DNA of 14,694 bases from an uncultured Thermomicrobiales bacterium. Lineage in GTDB: Bacteria > Chloroflexota > Chloroflexia > Thermomicrobiales > UBA6265. The notes under the pieces are model-generated. The model ran no database searches and was not told where the DNA came from. It saw only the letters and a list, made by a program, of their open reading frames with translations. Position numbers and translations under genes: made by a program. Of this stretch, positions 6,472 to 14,107 are shown piece after piece. The stretch spans positions 1-14,694 of the forward strand of contig CADCWI010000111.1 of assembly GCA_902806355.1 (NCBI GenBank), read 5' to 3'. The stretch's first letter is position 1, and each line of letters opens with the position of its first letter.

Positions 6472-8115
6472 TCACGCATGGTGCGTCTCTGCCAGGAACC
6501 GGTGCACCGATTGAATGACGACTGACCCTTCGCCGACCGCCGAGGCGACGCGCTTCACGGAACCGCTCCGGACATCGCCAACGGCGAACACGCCCGCTTG
6601 ACTGCTCTGGAACGGCGACGGCATCGTCCCGGAGCCGTCTGTGCCGAGATCGGGACCGGTCAGGATGAAGCCCTTGTCATCCAGCGCGATCGTTCCCCGA
6701 AGCCACTCGGTGTGAGGATCGGCGCCGATCATCACGAATATGGCAGAGGCAGGAATCCGCAACGGGTCTTCCTGGACGTTTACGATCGTCGCCGCTGCCA
6801 GGCGCTCCTGCCCGTGCAGTTCCCGCACGGTACACCCGGTGTGGATGCGGACATTCGGGGTGCGCTCCAGCCGGGTGATCAGGTACTGGGACATACTGCG
6901 ATGGAGATCCGGGCCGCGGCACACCAGATGGACCGTGCCTGCCGCTCGGGAAAGAAACATCGCTGCCTGCCCGGCCGAGTTGCCCGCCCCGACCACGAGG
7001 ACGTCACCGTTTCGGCAGCGTCGAGCCTCGAGCTCCGTGGCGGCATAGTAGACACCGATGCCCTCGAAGGCGTCCTGCTCCGGCAACCCGAGATCGCGAT
7101 ACTTGGCACCGGTTGCGATCACGACACTCCGGCCCCTTAGTTCCGTCTGGTCGTCAAGACGAATCATGATCAGGCCATCCTCCATCGCAAGAGAGGTTAC
7201 CTGCCGTGGAACGGTCACGCGGGCGCCGAATTTGAGCGCCTGGACCTCCGCTCGAAATGCCAGGTCGCCCCCGGAGATCCCCGTGGGGAAACCCAGGTAG
7301 TTTTCGATCCGCGACGAGGATCCGGCCTGACCGCCGATGCCTACGTCGTCGACGACGATCGTCGACAACCCCTCCGACGCGCCGTAGACCGCTGCCGACA
7401 GTCCGGCGGGTCCGGCTCCGATGACCAGGAGATCAGCGGGAGCGTCCTGGCGCACGGTCAGGTCCAGGCCGATTGCCCTGGCGATCGCCAAAGGGCTTGG
7501 ATCGGCCAGGAGTTGCTGCCCCCGGACGACGGCCCAGACGCCGTCACTTTGGCTTGCCCCGAGCCGCTCGAGCAGGGCAATGGCAGCCGGATCCGACGGG
7601 TGGAGCCAGCGGGAGGGCAGGCGATTCCGCGTGCTGAACTCCTGAAGGCGCTCGAGGCGCTGGGACGTTTCCTGACCGATCAGGGTCAATGTCGGTGCCG
7701 CCGTCAGCATCAGCAGCTCGCGGCGAGCGGCGAAGGTCGTGACCAGCACGTCACCCAGATCCGGAATCGTCGCAATGGCTTCCTGGACTCCTGCACGCGG
7801 AACCATGAGGACCTCACCAGCCTCGCGGACAATGCAGGTGGCGAACAGGGCTTGTCCGGTCAGGAGGCTTATCTCACCATCGAACTGGCCCCGGCGGCTG
7901 GTGGCGATGACGGAATCCACGCCATCAGATCGATCGAGAATCTCGGTTCGCCCCGAGAGGATGACCACGAGCGGATACTCCGCGTCACCGGTCTCGAAGA
8001 GCACTTCGCCGGGTGTCGTCCGACGGACCCTGCCATACGGCCGCAGTTGCGAGATGTGTTCGTCACTGAGCATCGCCGCCGACATCCGGCGGGCCTCGTC
8101 AAGTCTTTCAGCCAT
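6472..8115 (-). CDS. cyclic-nucleotide-binding domain / thioredoxin-reductase-like flavoprotein
   Basis: A 547-residue multidomain protein. Residues about 15-130 are a Crp/cNMP-binding-type beta-barrel (RRTTPGEVLFETGD, GQFDGEISLLTG). About 140-225 resembles the degenerate thioredoxin-fold linker of fused TrxR proteins. From 227 it is a TrxR-type pyridine nucleotide-disulfide oxidoreductase with FAD-binding GAGPAG (233-238), NAD(P)-binding GAGNSAG (376-382) and FAVGD (510-514). The CxxC of true thioredoxin reductases is absent: the site reads GVYYAATELEARRC (354-367). It therefore cannot reduce thioredoxin by the standard route and is probably a ligand-regulated NAD(P)H flavoenzyme with another acceptor. 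The start at 8115 has GAGGGG. First gene of the minus-strand cluster leading to DUF5996, ZnF-UBP and NhaA. Confidence 0.9.
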   Translation of the reverse strand: MAERLDEARRMSAAMLSDEHISQLRPYGRVRRTTPGEVLFETGDAEYPLVVILSGRTEILDRSDGVDSVIATSRRGQFDGEISLLTGQALFATCIVREAGEVLMVPRAGVQEAIATIPDLGDVLVTTFAARRELLMLTAAPTLTLIGQETSQRLERLQEFSTRNRLPSRWLHPSDPAAIALLERLGASQSDGVWAVVRGQQLLADPSPLAIARAIGLDLTVRQDAPADLLVIGAGPAGLSAAVYGASEGLSTIVVDDVGIGGQAGSSSRIENYLGFPTGISGGDLAFRAEVQALKFGARVTVPRQVTSLAMEDGLIMIRLDDQTELRGRSVVIATGAKYRDLGLPEQDAFEGIGVYYAATELEARRCRNGDVLVVGAGNSAGQAAMFLSRAAGTVHLVCRGPDLHRSMSQYLITRLERTPNVRIHTGCTVRELHGQERLAAATIVNVQEDPLRIPASAIFVMIGADPHTEWLRGTIALDDKGFILTGPDLGTDGSGTMPSPFQSSQAGVFAVGDVRSGSVKRVASAVGEGSVVIQSVHRFLAETHHA

Positions 8116-8277
8116 GCCGGCCCCTCAGTTTCGAGAATGGTGTCGTGCCGGTAGCGATCGAAGATGCCCTCCGGATTCCGGAGTGGGGCAGGCAACGCGG
8201 ACAACCCAATCGCCGGGTCTGGCGGAGAGCGGCGGCTCCCAAGAGTGGATTGGTTCTATGCCTTCCCACAAAGCTTG

Positions 8278-8298
8278 TCCTCGCCTCCCGGACGAGGA
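8278..8298 (-). terminator. hairpin downstream of the epoxide-hydrolase-like gene
   Basis: tcctcg (8278-8283) and cgagga (8293-8298) pair around a 9-nt loop, about 20 nt past the stop at 8317. There is no U-run. This is a reasonable boundary between the hydrolase and the CNB-TrxR-like gene, but only a candidate. Confidence 0.35.
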
Positions 8299-8316
8299 AC
8301 GTGTCACATCGCTGGG

Positions 8317-9264
8317 TCATGACCGACGCTGTGCCAGCTCGAGGATCGCACTGGAAAATGCGTCCGGAGATTCCTGAGGCAAGTTGTGTCCCGCGTCCGG
8401 TACCTGATGGTGCACTCGGGGACCGCTGAAGAACCGCGCCGATGGGCTTCCGTCCGTTGCTGGAAAGTTGCCATCCGCGAGGCCGTCCAAGGTAACAGCC
8501 GGGACCGTGATGACCGGCAGCGCGGCCAGCAAGTTCTCGCTCTCGTCGTACGGCGGGTAGCCTGGCGCGAGCCCGAGTCGATGACGGTAGGAGTGAAGCA
8601 CGACATCGACGTAATCGGGATTGTCGAAGGCCACAGCGGCGCGATCCAGCATCGCGTCGTCGAAATGCCACTTCGGAGAATTCCGCGTCCAGATTACCTT
8701 CGCGATCTCGCGCCGGTTCGCAGTAAGGCCGGCGCGGCCACGCTCGGTCAGGAAGTAGTAGAAGTACCAGAGCCCGGCTTCGAGATCGGGCCGGATCGGG
8801 ATCATGGCGCTGCTGATGTCCTGGATCAGATAGCTGTTGACGGAGACGATCCCGGCACACCGTTCAGGCCACAATGCAGCGGCTACACAGGCGGCCCGCC
8901 CGCCCCAGTCGTGACCGGCGAGGATGGCGCGCGGGATCTCGAGCGCATCCATCAGCGCGATCACGTCGGTGCCGATAGCAGCTTGCTGCCCCGATCGCGG
9001 TGTGCCGCTGTCGAGAAAGCGGGTTGGTCCATGTCCGCGGAGGTAGGGGGTGATAACCCGATGGCCTGCCTCGACCAAGCGGGGGATCACGTCGACATAG
9101 GTATGGATGTCGTACGGGAATCCGTGCAGGAGAAGCACGACGTCGCCATCGCCCGGACCGGCTTCGAAGTAGGCGATCTCCAGGAGATCGGTGCGGACGT
9201 ACCGGAGAGGTTCGAGCCGTGGCAAGGCTCCAGCTGCTGCAGTGCCGGGGTTCTCACTTTGCAT
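8317..9264 (-). CDS. epoxide-hydrolase-like alpha/beta hydrolase
   Basis: A 315-residue alpha/beta hydrolase of the soluble epoxide hydrolase/haloalkane dehalogenase branch. The nucleophile elbow is GHDWGG with Asp119 rather than Ser, the oxyanion segment is HGFPYD (47-52), the acid is probably Asp260 or Asp264 (TLDGLADG), and the base is His293 (DAGHNLPQE). A Tyr-rich lid (WYFYYFL, 166-172) could supply the epoxide-activating tyrosines. Predicted cytosolic hydrolysis of an epoxide or related small substrate. The start at 9264 (MQSENPG) is preferred over 9303; a purine-rich GAGGTGGGAAAGAG precedes it. It stands alone between gaps of about 190 and 200 nt. A decayed copy of its residues 158-209 lies at 12868-13062. 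Confidence 0.9.
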   Translation of the reverse strand: MQSENPGTAAAGALPRLEPLRYVRTDLLEIAYFEAGPGDGDVVLLLHGFPYDIHTYVDVIPRLVEAGHRVITPYLRGHGPTRFLDSGTPRSGQQAAIGTDVIALMDALEIPRAILAGHDWGGRAACVAAALWPERCAGIVSVNSYLIQDISSAMIPIRPDLEAGLWYFYYFLTERGRAGLTANRREIAKVIWTRNSPKWHFDDAMLDRAAVAFDNPDYVDVVLHSYRHRLGLAPGYPPYDESENLLAALPVITVPAVTLDGLADGNFPATDGSPSARFFSGPRVHHQVPDAGHNLPQESPDAFSSAILELAQRRS

Positions 9265-9449
9265 GGCTCTTTCCCACCTCTTTCCGGGGACGGCGTCCCG
9301 CACTGCACGACGGAATGGAAGAGCAGTGTCAAAGGCGACGCCTGGATCGCGGACGTGACCGAAACCGAGAGGTGCGTCGCCGCATCACCGGCAATCCCTT
9401 GGATCTATCCTGTTGGGCCCCGAGACCGACGCATTCCGTCCCGAGACCA

Positions 9450-9947
9450 TTACCTGGTCCCATGCGGGAGTTGGGCGCGGACCATCCAGAGCTGTTTCTC
9501 CAGAGCCCGGACAACCCCGATCAGGACATCCTGGGACACCACGTCCAGGTCGGCGAGACGGTCCATCCGGACGCGGATCCGCTCGTCCGCATCCGCCATC
9601 CGACGGGCAAGTTGGCGCACCACGTCATGGTCCGCTACCGGTCCAGATGCGACCGGAACGACGTCCCGCCCGGCCACGATCGCGTCGGCCTGGCCGTCAG
9701 GCCAATAACCGATCGCCACCGCCCGCTCGGCCACGGTATCCGCGAGCTCCCGCCAGGCATCGACCAACTCGTCGAGCTGCAGGTGCATTGGCCGGAATTG
9801 CGTGCCGACCACGCTCCAGTGAAGTTGCTTGCCGACAAGGGAGAGATCGAGAAGTTCAACGAGTGTGGCCTGGAGCACGCGCCCGACCTCGTCGTGCGTG
9901 TGCCCGCCAAGGGGAGGCAGGTGGGTGAGCGTTGAATCCGGGTTCAT
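9450..9947 (-). CDS. dps: Dps family DNA-protection / mini-ferritin protein
   Basis: A 165-residue four-helix Dps-type ferritin. The intersubunit ferroxidase residues are all present with exact family spacing: His43, His55, Asp59, Asp70 and Glu74 (E. coli H51, H63, D67, D78 and E82), within LVGKQLHWSVVG and FRPMHLQLDELVD. Dodecamers of such proteins oxidise Fe(II) with H2O2 and store the iron, limiting Fenton damage; some bind DNA. The N-terminal tail here is short with few Lys or Arg, so DNA binding by a basic tail is doubtful. The start at 9947 has AAGGAG. It lies 135 nt downstream of the chloroperoxidase-like hydrolase with a strong hairpin between, so it may be transcribed separately. Confidence 0.93.
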   Translation of the reverse strand: MNPDSTLTHLPPLGGHTHDEVGRVLQATLVELLDLSLVGKQLHWSVVGTQFRPMHLQLDELVDAWRELADTVAERAVAIGYWPDGQADAIVAGRDVVPVASGPVADHDVVRQLARRMADADERIRVRMDRLADLDVVSQDVLIGVVRALEKQLWMVRAQLPHGTR

Positions 9948-10044
9948 GCGGTTCTCCTTCTCTCGTGTCAATCACCCGCCGAAACGAAACAGCTCCCTCC
10001 ACCGGGTGGAACCTGGGGGCGTCCGGGGGGCGGGTCGTGAGGGC

Positions 10045-10074
10045 GCCCGGGTCTCCCCACAGGGAGACCCGGGC
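10045..10074 (-). terminator. strong GC hairpin after the chloroperoxidase-like hydrolase
   Basis: gcccgggtctccc (10045-10057) and gggagacccgggc (10062-10074) form a perfect 13-bp stem with a 4-nt loop, starting 9 nt past the stop at 10083. There is no U-tract on the minus-strand transcript, so it may be an RNA-stabilising or U-less terminator hairpin. Confidence 0.7.
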
Positions 10075-10082
10075 TGCGAGGG

Positions 10083-10937
10083 CTACGCTCGCAGGAATTC
10101 GAGCAGGTCGGCGTTCACCTGATCCTTGTGGGTGCTCGGCAGACCGTGGGGGGCGCCCGGGTACACCTTCAGTATCGCGTCCTTGACGATCTTCGAGGAG
10201 CGCATGGCGGAGGCGCCGATCGGGACGATCTGGTCATCGTCGCCATGGATGATCAGGGTCGGCACGTCGAACCGCTTCAGGTCCTCGGTGAGGTCGGTCT
10301 CGGAGAAGACCTTGATGCAGTCGTAGGCGCCCTTCATCCCGGCCTGCATCGACCACAGCCAGAACATGTCGAGGGTGCCCTGCGAGACCTGGCTGCCGGG
10401 CCGGTTGGCCCCGAAGAAGGGGATGCTGAGATCCTTGTAGTACTGGGAGCGATCACCGGCGACCCCGGCCCGGATAGCATCGAACGCGTCGATCGGGAGC
10501 CCGCCCGGATTCGCCTCCGTCTGGAGCATCAAGGGCGAGATCGCATCCACCAGCACCGCCTTGGCGACGCGCGCCGTTCCATGCCTTCCGATGTAGCGGG
10601 TGACCTCGCCGCCGCCGGTGGAGTGCCCGATCAAGACCGCGTCCTTGAGGTCGAGCGCGTCCATTAGCGCCGCGAGATCATCGGCGTAGGTGTCCATGTC
10701 GTTGCCGTTCCATGGCTGGCTCGAGCGGCCGTGCCCCCGCCGGTCATGGGCGATCGTGCGGTAGCCGTGGGAGGCCAGGAACAGCATCTGGTCGTCCCAG
10801 GCATCGGCATTGAGGGGCCAGCCGTGGCTGAAGACGACTGGCTGCCCGGATCCCCAGTCCTTGTAATAGATTTGCGTGCCGTCCTTGGTCGTAATGAACG
10901 TTGAACGAGCGGTGTCGGGATTGGCGGATGCGACCAT
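10083..10937 (-). CDS. alpha/beta hydrolase, non-haem chloroperoxidase/arylesterase type
   Basis: A 284-residue alpha/beta hydrolase close to cofactor-free haloperoxidases and aryl esterases. It has [16 protein letters not shown] (36-51), the nucleophile elbow GHSTGGG with Ser106, a catalytic Asp in HGDDDQIVP (231-239) and His264 in [19 protein letters not shown] (63-76) is a hallmark of the subgroup. Likely cytosolic ester hydrolysis and perhaps perhydrolysis to peracids; the physiological substrate is unknown. The start at 10937 follows AAGGAG with 8-nt spacing. It is 61 nt downstream of another hydrolase gene, probably co-transcribed. A 13-bp hairpin immediately downstream likely ends the operon or protects the mRNA. 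Confidence 0.93.
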   Translation of the reverse strand: MVASANPDTARSTFITTKDGTQIYYKDWGSGQPVVFSHGWPLNADAWDDQMLFLASHGYRTIAHDRRGHGRSSQPWNGNDMDTYADDLAALMDALDLKDAVLIGHSTGGGEVTRYIGRHGTARVAKAVLVDAISPLMLQTEANPGGLPIDAFDAIRAGVAGDRSQYYKDLSIPFFGANRPGSQVSQGTLDMFWLWSMQAGMKGAYDCIKVFSETDLTEDLKRFDVPTLIIHGDDDQIVPIGASAMRSSKIVKDAILKVYPGAPHGLPSTHKDQVNADLLEFLRA

Positions 10938-10998
10938 CGGGAGATCTCCTTGCTGAACAACGGGAGCGGAAAAACGCGGGAACCGGGTCTTGAGGGGA

Positions 10999-11739
10999 TC
11001 AGCCGAGGGAGCCGAGGGCGGTCTGGATCAGATCGGTCACGGCTTGTGGCTGCGAGATCATGATCACGTGCGATCCCTCGACCTCGACCGAGATTGCACC
11101 GGCCCGCTCGGCCATCGACCGCACCACGTCACTGCCAGCGGCGTAATCGGCAGAGGGCACGATCGCCCACGAGGGCAGCGTTTTCCAGGCGGGCGCGGAG
11201 GTCGGCTCGGCGAAGCAGGCCTGGGCGGCCGGGCGCTGCGTTGCCGCCATCACCACCGTCTGCTCCGCGGGCACGTCAGCGGCGAACGCATCGTGGAACT
11301 TGTCAGCGGCTATCGCGTACTCGATAGCTGTCTCGTCACCGGGGCCGGTTGGATACCGGAGTTCGACCAGAGCCGTGGTGAGGACGCTGTCCCGCGAGTT
11401 GCCTTCGATCTGGAGCAGAGTCTCACCCTCGTCGGGGGCAAACGCGGCGACGTAGACCAGACCAACGACGTTGCCAGCCGCACCAGCGGCATTGGTGATC
11501 ACCGCGCCGCCGTACGAGTGACCGACGGCGAGGACTGGACCCGAAATCTGCGAAATCGCGCTGCGAACGTAGGCAGCGTCATGGGCTACGCCGCGTAGCG
11601 GGTTCGCCGGGGCCATGACTGGCACGCCGGCGGCCTGAAGCCGTTCGACCACGCCGTTCCAGCTCGAGGCGTCGGCGAAGGCGCCGTGGACGAGGACGAC
11701 AGTGGGTTGGCCCGGGACCCCTGGAGTTGCCTGAGACAT
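10999..11739 (-). CDS. alpha/beta hydrolase (Ser-His type, esterase-like)
   Basis: A 246-residue alpha/beta hydrolase of the short esterase/methylesterase-like group. It has [17 protein letters not shown] (14-30), GHSYGG with nucleophile Ser74, a candidate acid Asp198 (VPSADYA) and His224 ([11 protein letters not shown]). No cofactor motif. Substrate unknown. The start at 11739 has AAGGATC with suitable spacing and gives the usual cytosolic form. The frame stays open for hundreds of bases further upstream, but those residues are nonsense. A Tat-like signal sequence with its own strong RBS lies just upstream at 11846 in another frame (see separate entry), suggesting the ancestor was exported. 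It sits between the MOSC gene and the chloroperoxidase-like hydrolase (61-nt gap). Confidence 0.9.
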   Translation of the reverse strand: MSQATPGVPGQPTVVLVHGAFADASSWNGVVERLQAAGVPVMAPANPLRGVAHDAAYVRSAISQISGPVLAVGHSYGGAVITNAAGAAGNVVGLVYVAAFAPDEGETLLQIEGNSRDSVLTTALVELRYPTGPGDETAIEYAIAADKFHDAFAADVPAEQTVVMAATQRPAAQACFAEPTSAPAWKTLPSWAIVPSADYAAGSDVVRSMAERAGAISVEVEGSHVIMISQPQAVTDLIQTALGSLG

Positions 11740-11846
11740 GAGTGATCCTTTCTGAGCGGTGATGATGACTGAGGTGTAAGCACACCGCTGGTGGCGAGAG
11801 CCGATCCCGCGGCCACGGTGGTGACCAGTGCGCGCCGCGGGATCAT
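11740..11846 (-). pseudogene. orphan Tat-like signal-peptide frame before the hydrolase
   Basis: An ATG at 11846 with an excellent GGAGGGG site encodes MIPRRALVTTVAAGSALATS and continues GVLTPQSSSP. It has twin arginines at 4-5 and a hydrophobic stretch 6-23, as in a Tat/Sec signal. The frame is not that of the following hydrolase: the two ATGs are 107 nt apart, so a net change of one base would join them. Left alone, the frame runs on to 11586 through the hydrolase as meaningless sequence. It is probably a frameshifted export signal of that hydrolase, a remnant of another secreted protein, or a sequencing error. Confidence 0.5.
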
Positions 11847-11903
11847 GATGGTTCCCCTCCGAATGCATTGAGTGTGGCTTGCCCGGACCTCCTCTCTCAG
11901 CGC

Positions 11904-12536
11904 CTACCTTAGCCAGGCTGCGGCTAACGCCGGATGGGCGTAGACAGCGGCGATATCGTCCCGGGATAGACGGCCGAGCGCCGCATCGAACGCCTGGCGG
12001 ACAGTAATGCCGGCTGGATCCCGCTGGCTGAGGAAGATCGGCTCGGTCGTCTCTGCCGCCCCAGGTTCGAGTACCCGCAGGTACCAACCAGACCGGCTCG
12101 CGTCCACGAAGCGCGTGATCATGTCGGCGTGTCCTGAATGCAATACGAGCTTGTAGCAGGGCCAGCGCGGCTGGCAGATCTGCATGGTGATCGAGCCCCA
12201 GCGCCAGATGTCCCCGATCCGGGCGACCTCCTCGGTGACGCCCAGTGTTGAGAGGTTCTCGCCGAACGGGGCCTCCTCCATCTCGTATCCGATCTCGGAC
12301 TTCCAGAACGGGAGATGCTCGGCCGGATAGCAGTAGACGGCCTTGTCCGGCCCGCCATGGACCCGCAGATCCGCCTGGCGGTCGCCCTCGATGTTCAACG
12401 TTCTGACCCTCACGGTATCGGTCGTGACGAGGTGCTTGCGGATGCCACTGACCACATCGCCACTTCGGGTGCGGCCGATCACAACGGGCAATCCGACCGC
12501 GACAGCGCGAACCGTGATTCCTCCCGGCTGGTTCAT
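11904..12536 (-). CDS. MOSC domain-containing protein
   Basis: A 210-residue YiiM-like MOSC domain protein. It has ADLRVHGGPDKAVYCYPAEH (55-74), FGENLSTLG (91-99) and CQPRWPCYKL (121-130), with Cys121 and Cys127 in the conserved cysteine region. MOSC proteins handle molybdenum-cofactor sulfur or act as Moco-dependent reductases of N-hydroxylated compounds. The start at 12536 has only a weak upstream purine stretch, so a nearby alternative cannot be excluded. It is the first gene of the minus-strand run to two hydrolases and Dps, with 57 nt to the orphan signal-peptide ATG. A link with the Mo oxidoreductase at 1136-1747 is possible but not shown. Confidence 0.9.
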   Translation of the reverse strand: MNQPGGITVRAVAVGLPVVIGRTRSGDVVSGIRKHLVTTDTVRVRTLNIEGDRQADLRVHGGPDKAVYCYPAEHLPFWKSEIGYEMEEAPFGENLSTLGVTEEVARIGDIWRWGSITMQICQPRWPCYKLVLHSGHADMITRFVDASRSGWYLRVLEPGAAETTEPIFLSQRDPAGITVRQAFDAALGRLSRDDIAAVYAHPALAAAWLR

Positions 12537-12867
12537 CGCCGTGACCGATCGCTGGGATCGCGGGACTGGCCCCAGGTCGGAACGATGCGGGCACCAACTG
12601 TCGGATTGGAAGCCGTGCGAGACGAAAAGAAATCAGCGGGATCGCGAGGCCTGGGAGCGTCGCGTGGTTTGTTCACGGGAATTCCTTGCCTGAACGGAGA
12701 GATCACCAGATGCGGCGGCCTGCCGGCTTCACCTTTGGGCCGCGCTGGAGGACCTGGTTCTCATCATGCCGTCCCTCAGGGCGTGGCACATCCGGAGAAT
12801 TGACTGATTGCGGCTGGCACATCCGGGAACGGGAACCGGGCAATTTTGGGGGGGTACCCGAAATACC
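12537..12867. other. intergenic region upstream of the MOSC gene
   Basis: No gene is supported here. It includes a 12-bp direct repeat, tggcacatccgg, at 12784-12795 and 12815-12826 (31 bp apart), and a seven-G run near 12847-12854. I found no convincing -35/-10 pair for the MOSC gene. Long open frames through it are Arg/Pro-rich noise. Confidence 0.4.
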
Positions 12868-13062
12868 TGGTCAGGCGAGGCCGTGTCTTATGGCGAAGGA
12901 CCCGACGACGCGATCCCACATCGCGTCGTCGAATGGTCAGTTCGGAGAGTTGCGCTTCCGGGTGACTCTCGCGATGTCACGCCTGTTCGCGACGAGACCG
13001 GCTCGAACCCGGTCGGCCAGGACGTCGTAGAAGCACCACACGCTGTCTTCGAGATCGGTCCG
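12868..13062 (-). pseudogene. relic of an epoxide-hydrolase-like alpha/beta hydrolase
   Basis: Read on the minus strand from 13062, the translation aligns without gaps to residues 158-209 of the intact hydrolase at 8317-9264. Shared blocks include RAGL, ANRR, RNSP and FDDAM; by my count 31 of 52 positions are identical. Trp199 of the intact protein (TGG) is a TGA stop here (12937-12939). Downstream, after a deletion of about 15 residues, SFAIRHGLA resembles SYRHRLGLA of the intact protein and ends in another TGA. The N-terminal half, with the nucleophile, and the C-terminal His region are missing. The homology begins 30 nt past the LLM gene stop, marking a rearrangement junction. Non-functional. 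Confidence 0.85.
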
Positions 13063-13091
13063 TGCCGACTGACAGGACAGATGTGGATCGA

Positions 13092-13868
13092 TCAACTGCC
13101 TTGCGCGTCCCGCCAGGCGATGAGCTTGTGAAGCGGGGTGAGGTCGTAGTCTGGCCCCTTTGCATCACAGATGAAATGGGTGATCCCGGCGGCCAGGTAG
13201 TCGTCCAGCTTGTCGAGCTGGGGACCGTAGATCTGCGCGGATCGCTCAATCTCCTGGGGGTCACGACCGACCCTGGCGCACCAGTCATCCAGGATTTGGT
13301 TCTTTCGCGCGAGGACGTCGGGCTCGGCCATGCCGTTCCAAATGGTGGCATGCTGAGCAACGATCCTGAGGGTCACCTTTTCTCCGCCACCACCGATCAG
13401 GATCGGGAGTGATCCCCGAACCGGACCCGGATTCAGCTTGGCGAGCCGGTCCATGATCACTGGCATGGCGTGATCGAGATCCCGGAGTCGTGAGACTGCA
13501 GTCCCGAACTCGTAGCCGTACTCTTTGTAGTCCCGCTGGTTCCATCCACTGCCGACGCCGAGGATGAAGCGGCCGTCGGAGATGTGGTCGATCGTCCGGG
13601 CCATATCCGCGAGCAGATGAGGGTTTCGGTAGCCAATCGACGTGACCAGGCAGCCGATCTGCACTCGTTCGGTTACCTCGGCCATGGCCCCGAGCGCCGT
13701 CCAATTGTCGAGATGAGGGCCGTTCAGGTCGCCCGAAAGGGGGAAGAAATGGTCCCAGTTGAAGAGCGTATCGGCACCGCTCGTATCGACCGCCTGCCAG
13801 GCTCGCCGAATCTGCTCGTAGGTCGCGTGCTGCTGGGTGATCTGGATCCCCACGCGGATGGTCGCCAA
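13092..13868 (-). CDS. LLM-class (F420-dependent-type) flavin oxidoreductase
   Basis: A 258-residue luciferase-like monooxygenase-family protein. It has [17 protein letters not shown] (4-20), [10 protein letters not shown] (35-44), [23 protein letters not shown] (72-94 region), [19 protein letters not shown] (96-114) and [10 protein letters not shown] (155-164), all typical of the F420-dependent LLM subgroup. Predicted cytosolic F420H2- or FMN-linked redox reaction on an unknown substrate. The start is set at a TTG (13868), because AGGAG lies just upstream and the family begins at MATIRVGIQ; the longer ATG frame to 14048 adds 60 unrelated residues. The C terminus looks complete, and a hydrolase relic follows 30 nt later. 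Confidence 0.9.
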   Translation of the reverse strand: MATIRVGIQITQQHATYEQIRRAWQAVDTSGADTLFNWDHFFPLSGDLNGPHLDNWTALGAMAEVTERVQIGCLVTSIGYRNPHLLADMARTIDHISDGRFILGVGSGWNQRDYKEYGYEFGTAVSRLRDLDHAMPVIMDRLAKLNPGPVRGSLPILIGGGGEKVTLRIVAQHATIWNGMAEPDVLARKNQILDDWCARVGRDPQEIERSAQIYGPQLDKLDDYLAAGITHFICDAKGPDYDLTPLHKLIAWRDAQGS

Positions 13869-14049
13869 GGCATGCTCCTGTTCTCGCGTCTCGTGGTGAA
13901 TCGCCACTATTGACAGGGTAGCGATCCCATATTCCCCCATCGCCCCGAGGAGACAGGGGCCAAGTCGATTGCGAATGTCTGGTCGGTGGCGGAGATGAAA
14001 CCGGTGCTCAGCACGTGCGGTCGTTGAGCTGCGGGGTTTCCCGGCCACT

Positions 14050-14091
14050 GACCCACGGGTGCGGCGATGTCGAACACCGCACCCGTGGGTC
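14050..14091 (-). terminator. 15-bp-stem hairpin after the cupin gene
   Basis: gacccacgggtgcgg (14050-14064) pairs perfectly with ccgcacccgtgggtc (14077-14091) around a 12-nt loop. It starts 17 nt past the cupin stop at 14108. No U-run follows on the minus-strand transcript. It very likely separates the cupin and LLM transcripts. Confidence 0.75.
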
Positions 14092-14107
14092 TGGATGAGG
14101 ATTCGAG

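Noticed and set aside
9304..9332. Minus-strand promoter for the epoxide-hydrolase-like gene
   Set aside because: A perfect TTGACA (9327-9332) is followed by only CGTGCA at the right distance, and a 6-bp inverted repeat (cactgc/gcagtg) sits within; too weak to list as a promoter.
8386..9708. 440-codon plus-strand frame
   Set aside because: Antisense to the epoxide-hydrolase-like gene and Dps, both of which have complete catalytic motifs on the minus strand.
11740..12597. N-terminal extension of the hydrolase frame up to 12597
   Set aside because: The frame happens to stay open through the MOSC gene, but the residues are a shadow of MOSC; the real start is the ATG at 11739 with its own RBS.
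12808..13131. Plus-strand frame over the hydrolase relic
   Set aside because: It is the complement of the relic; homology is only on the minus strand.
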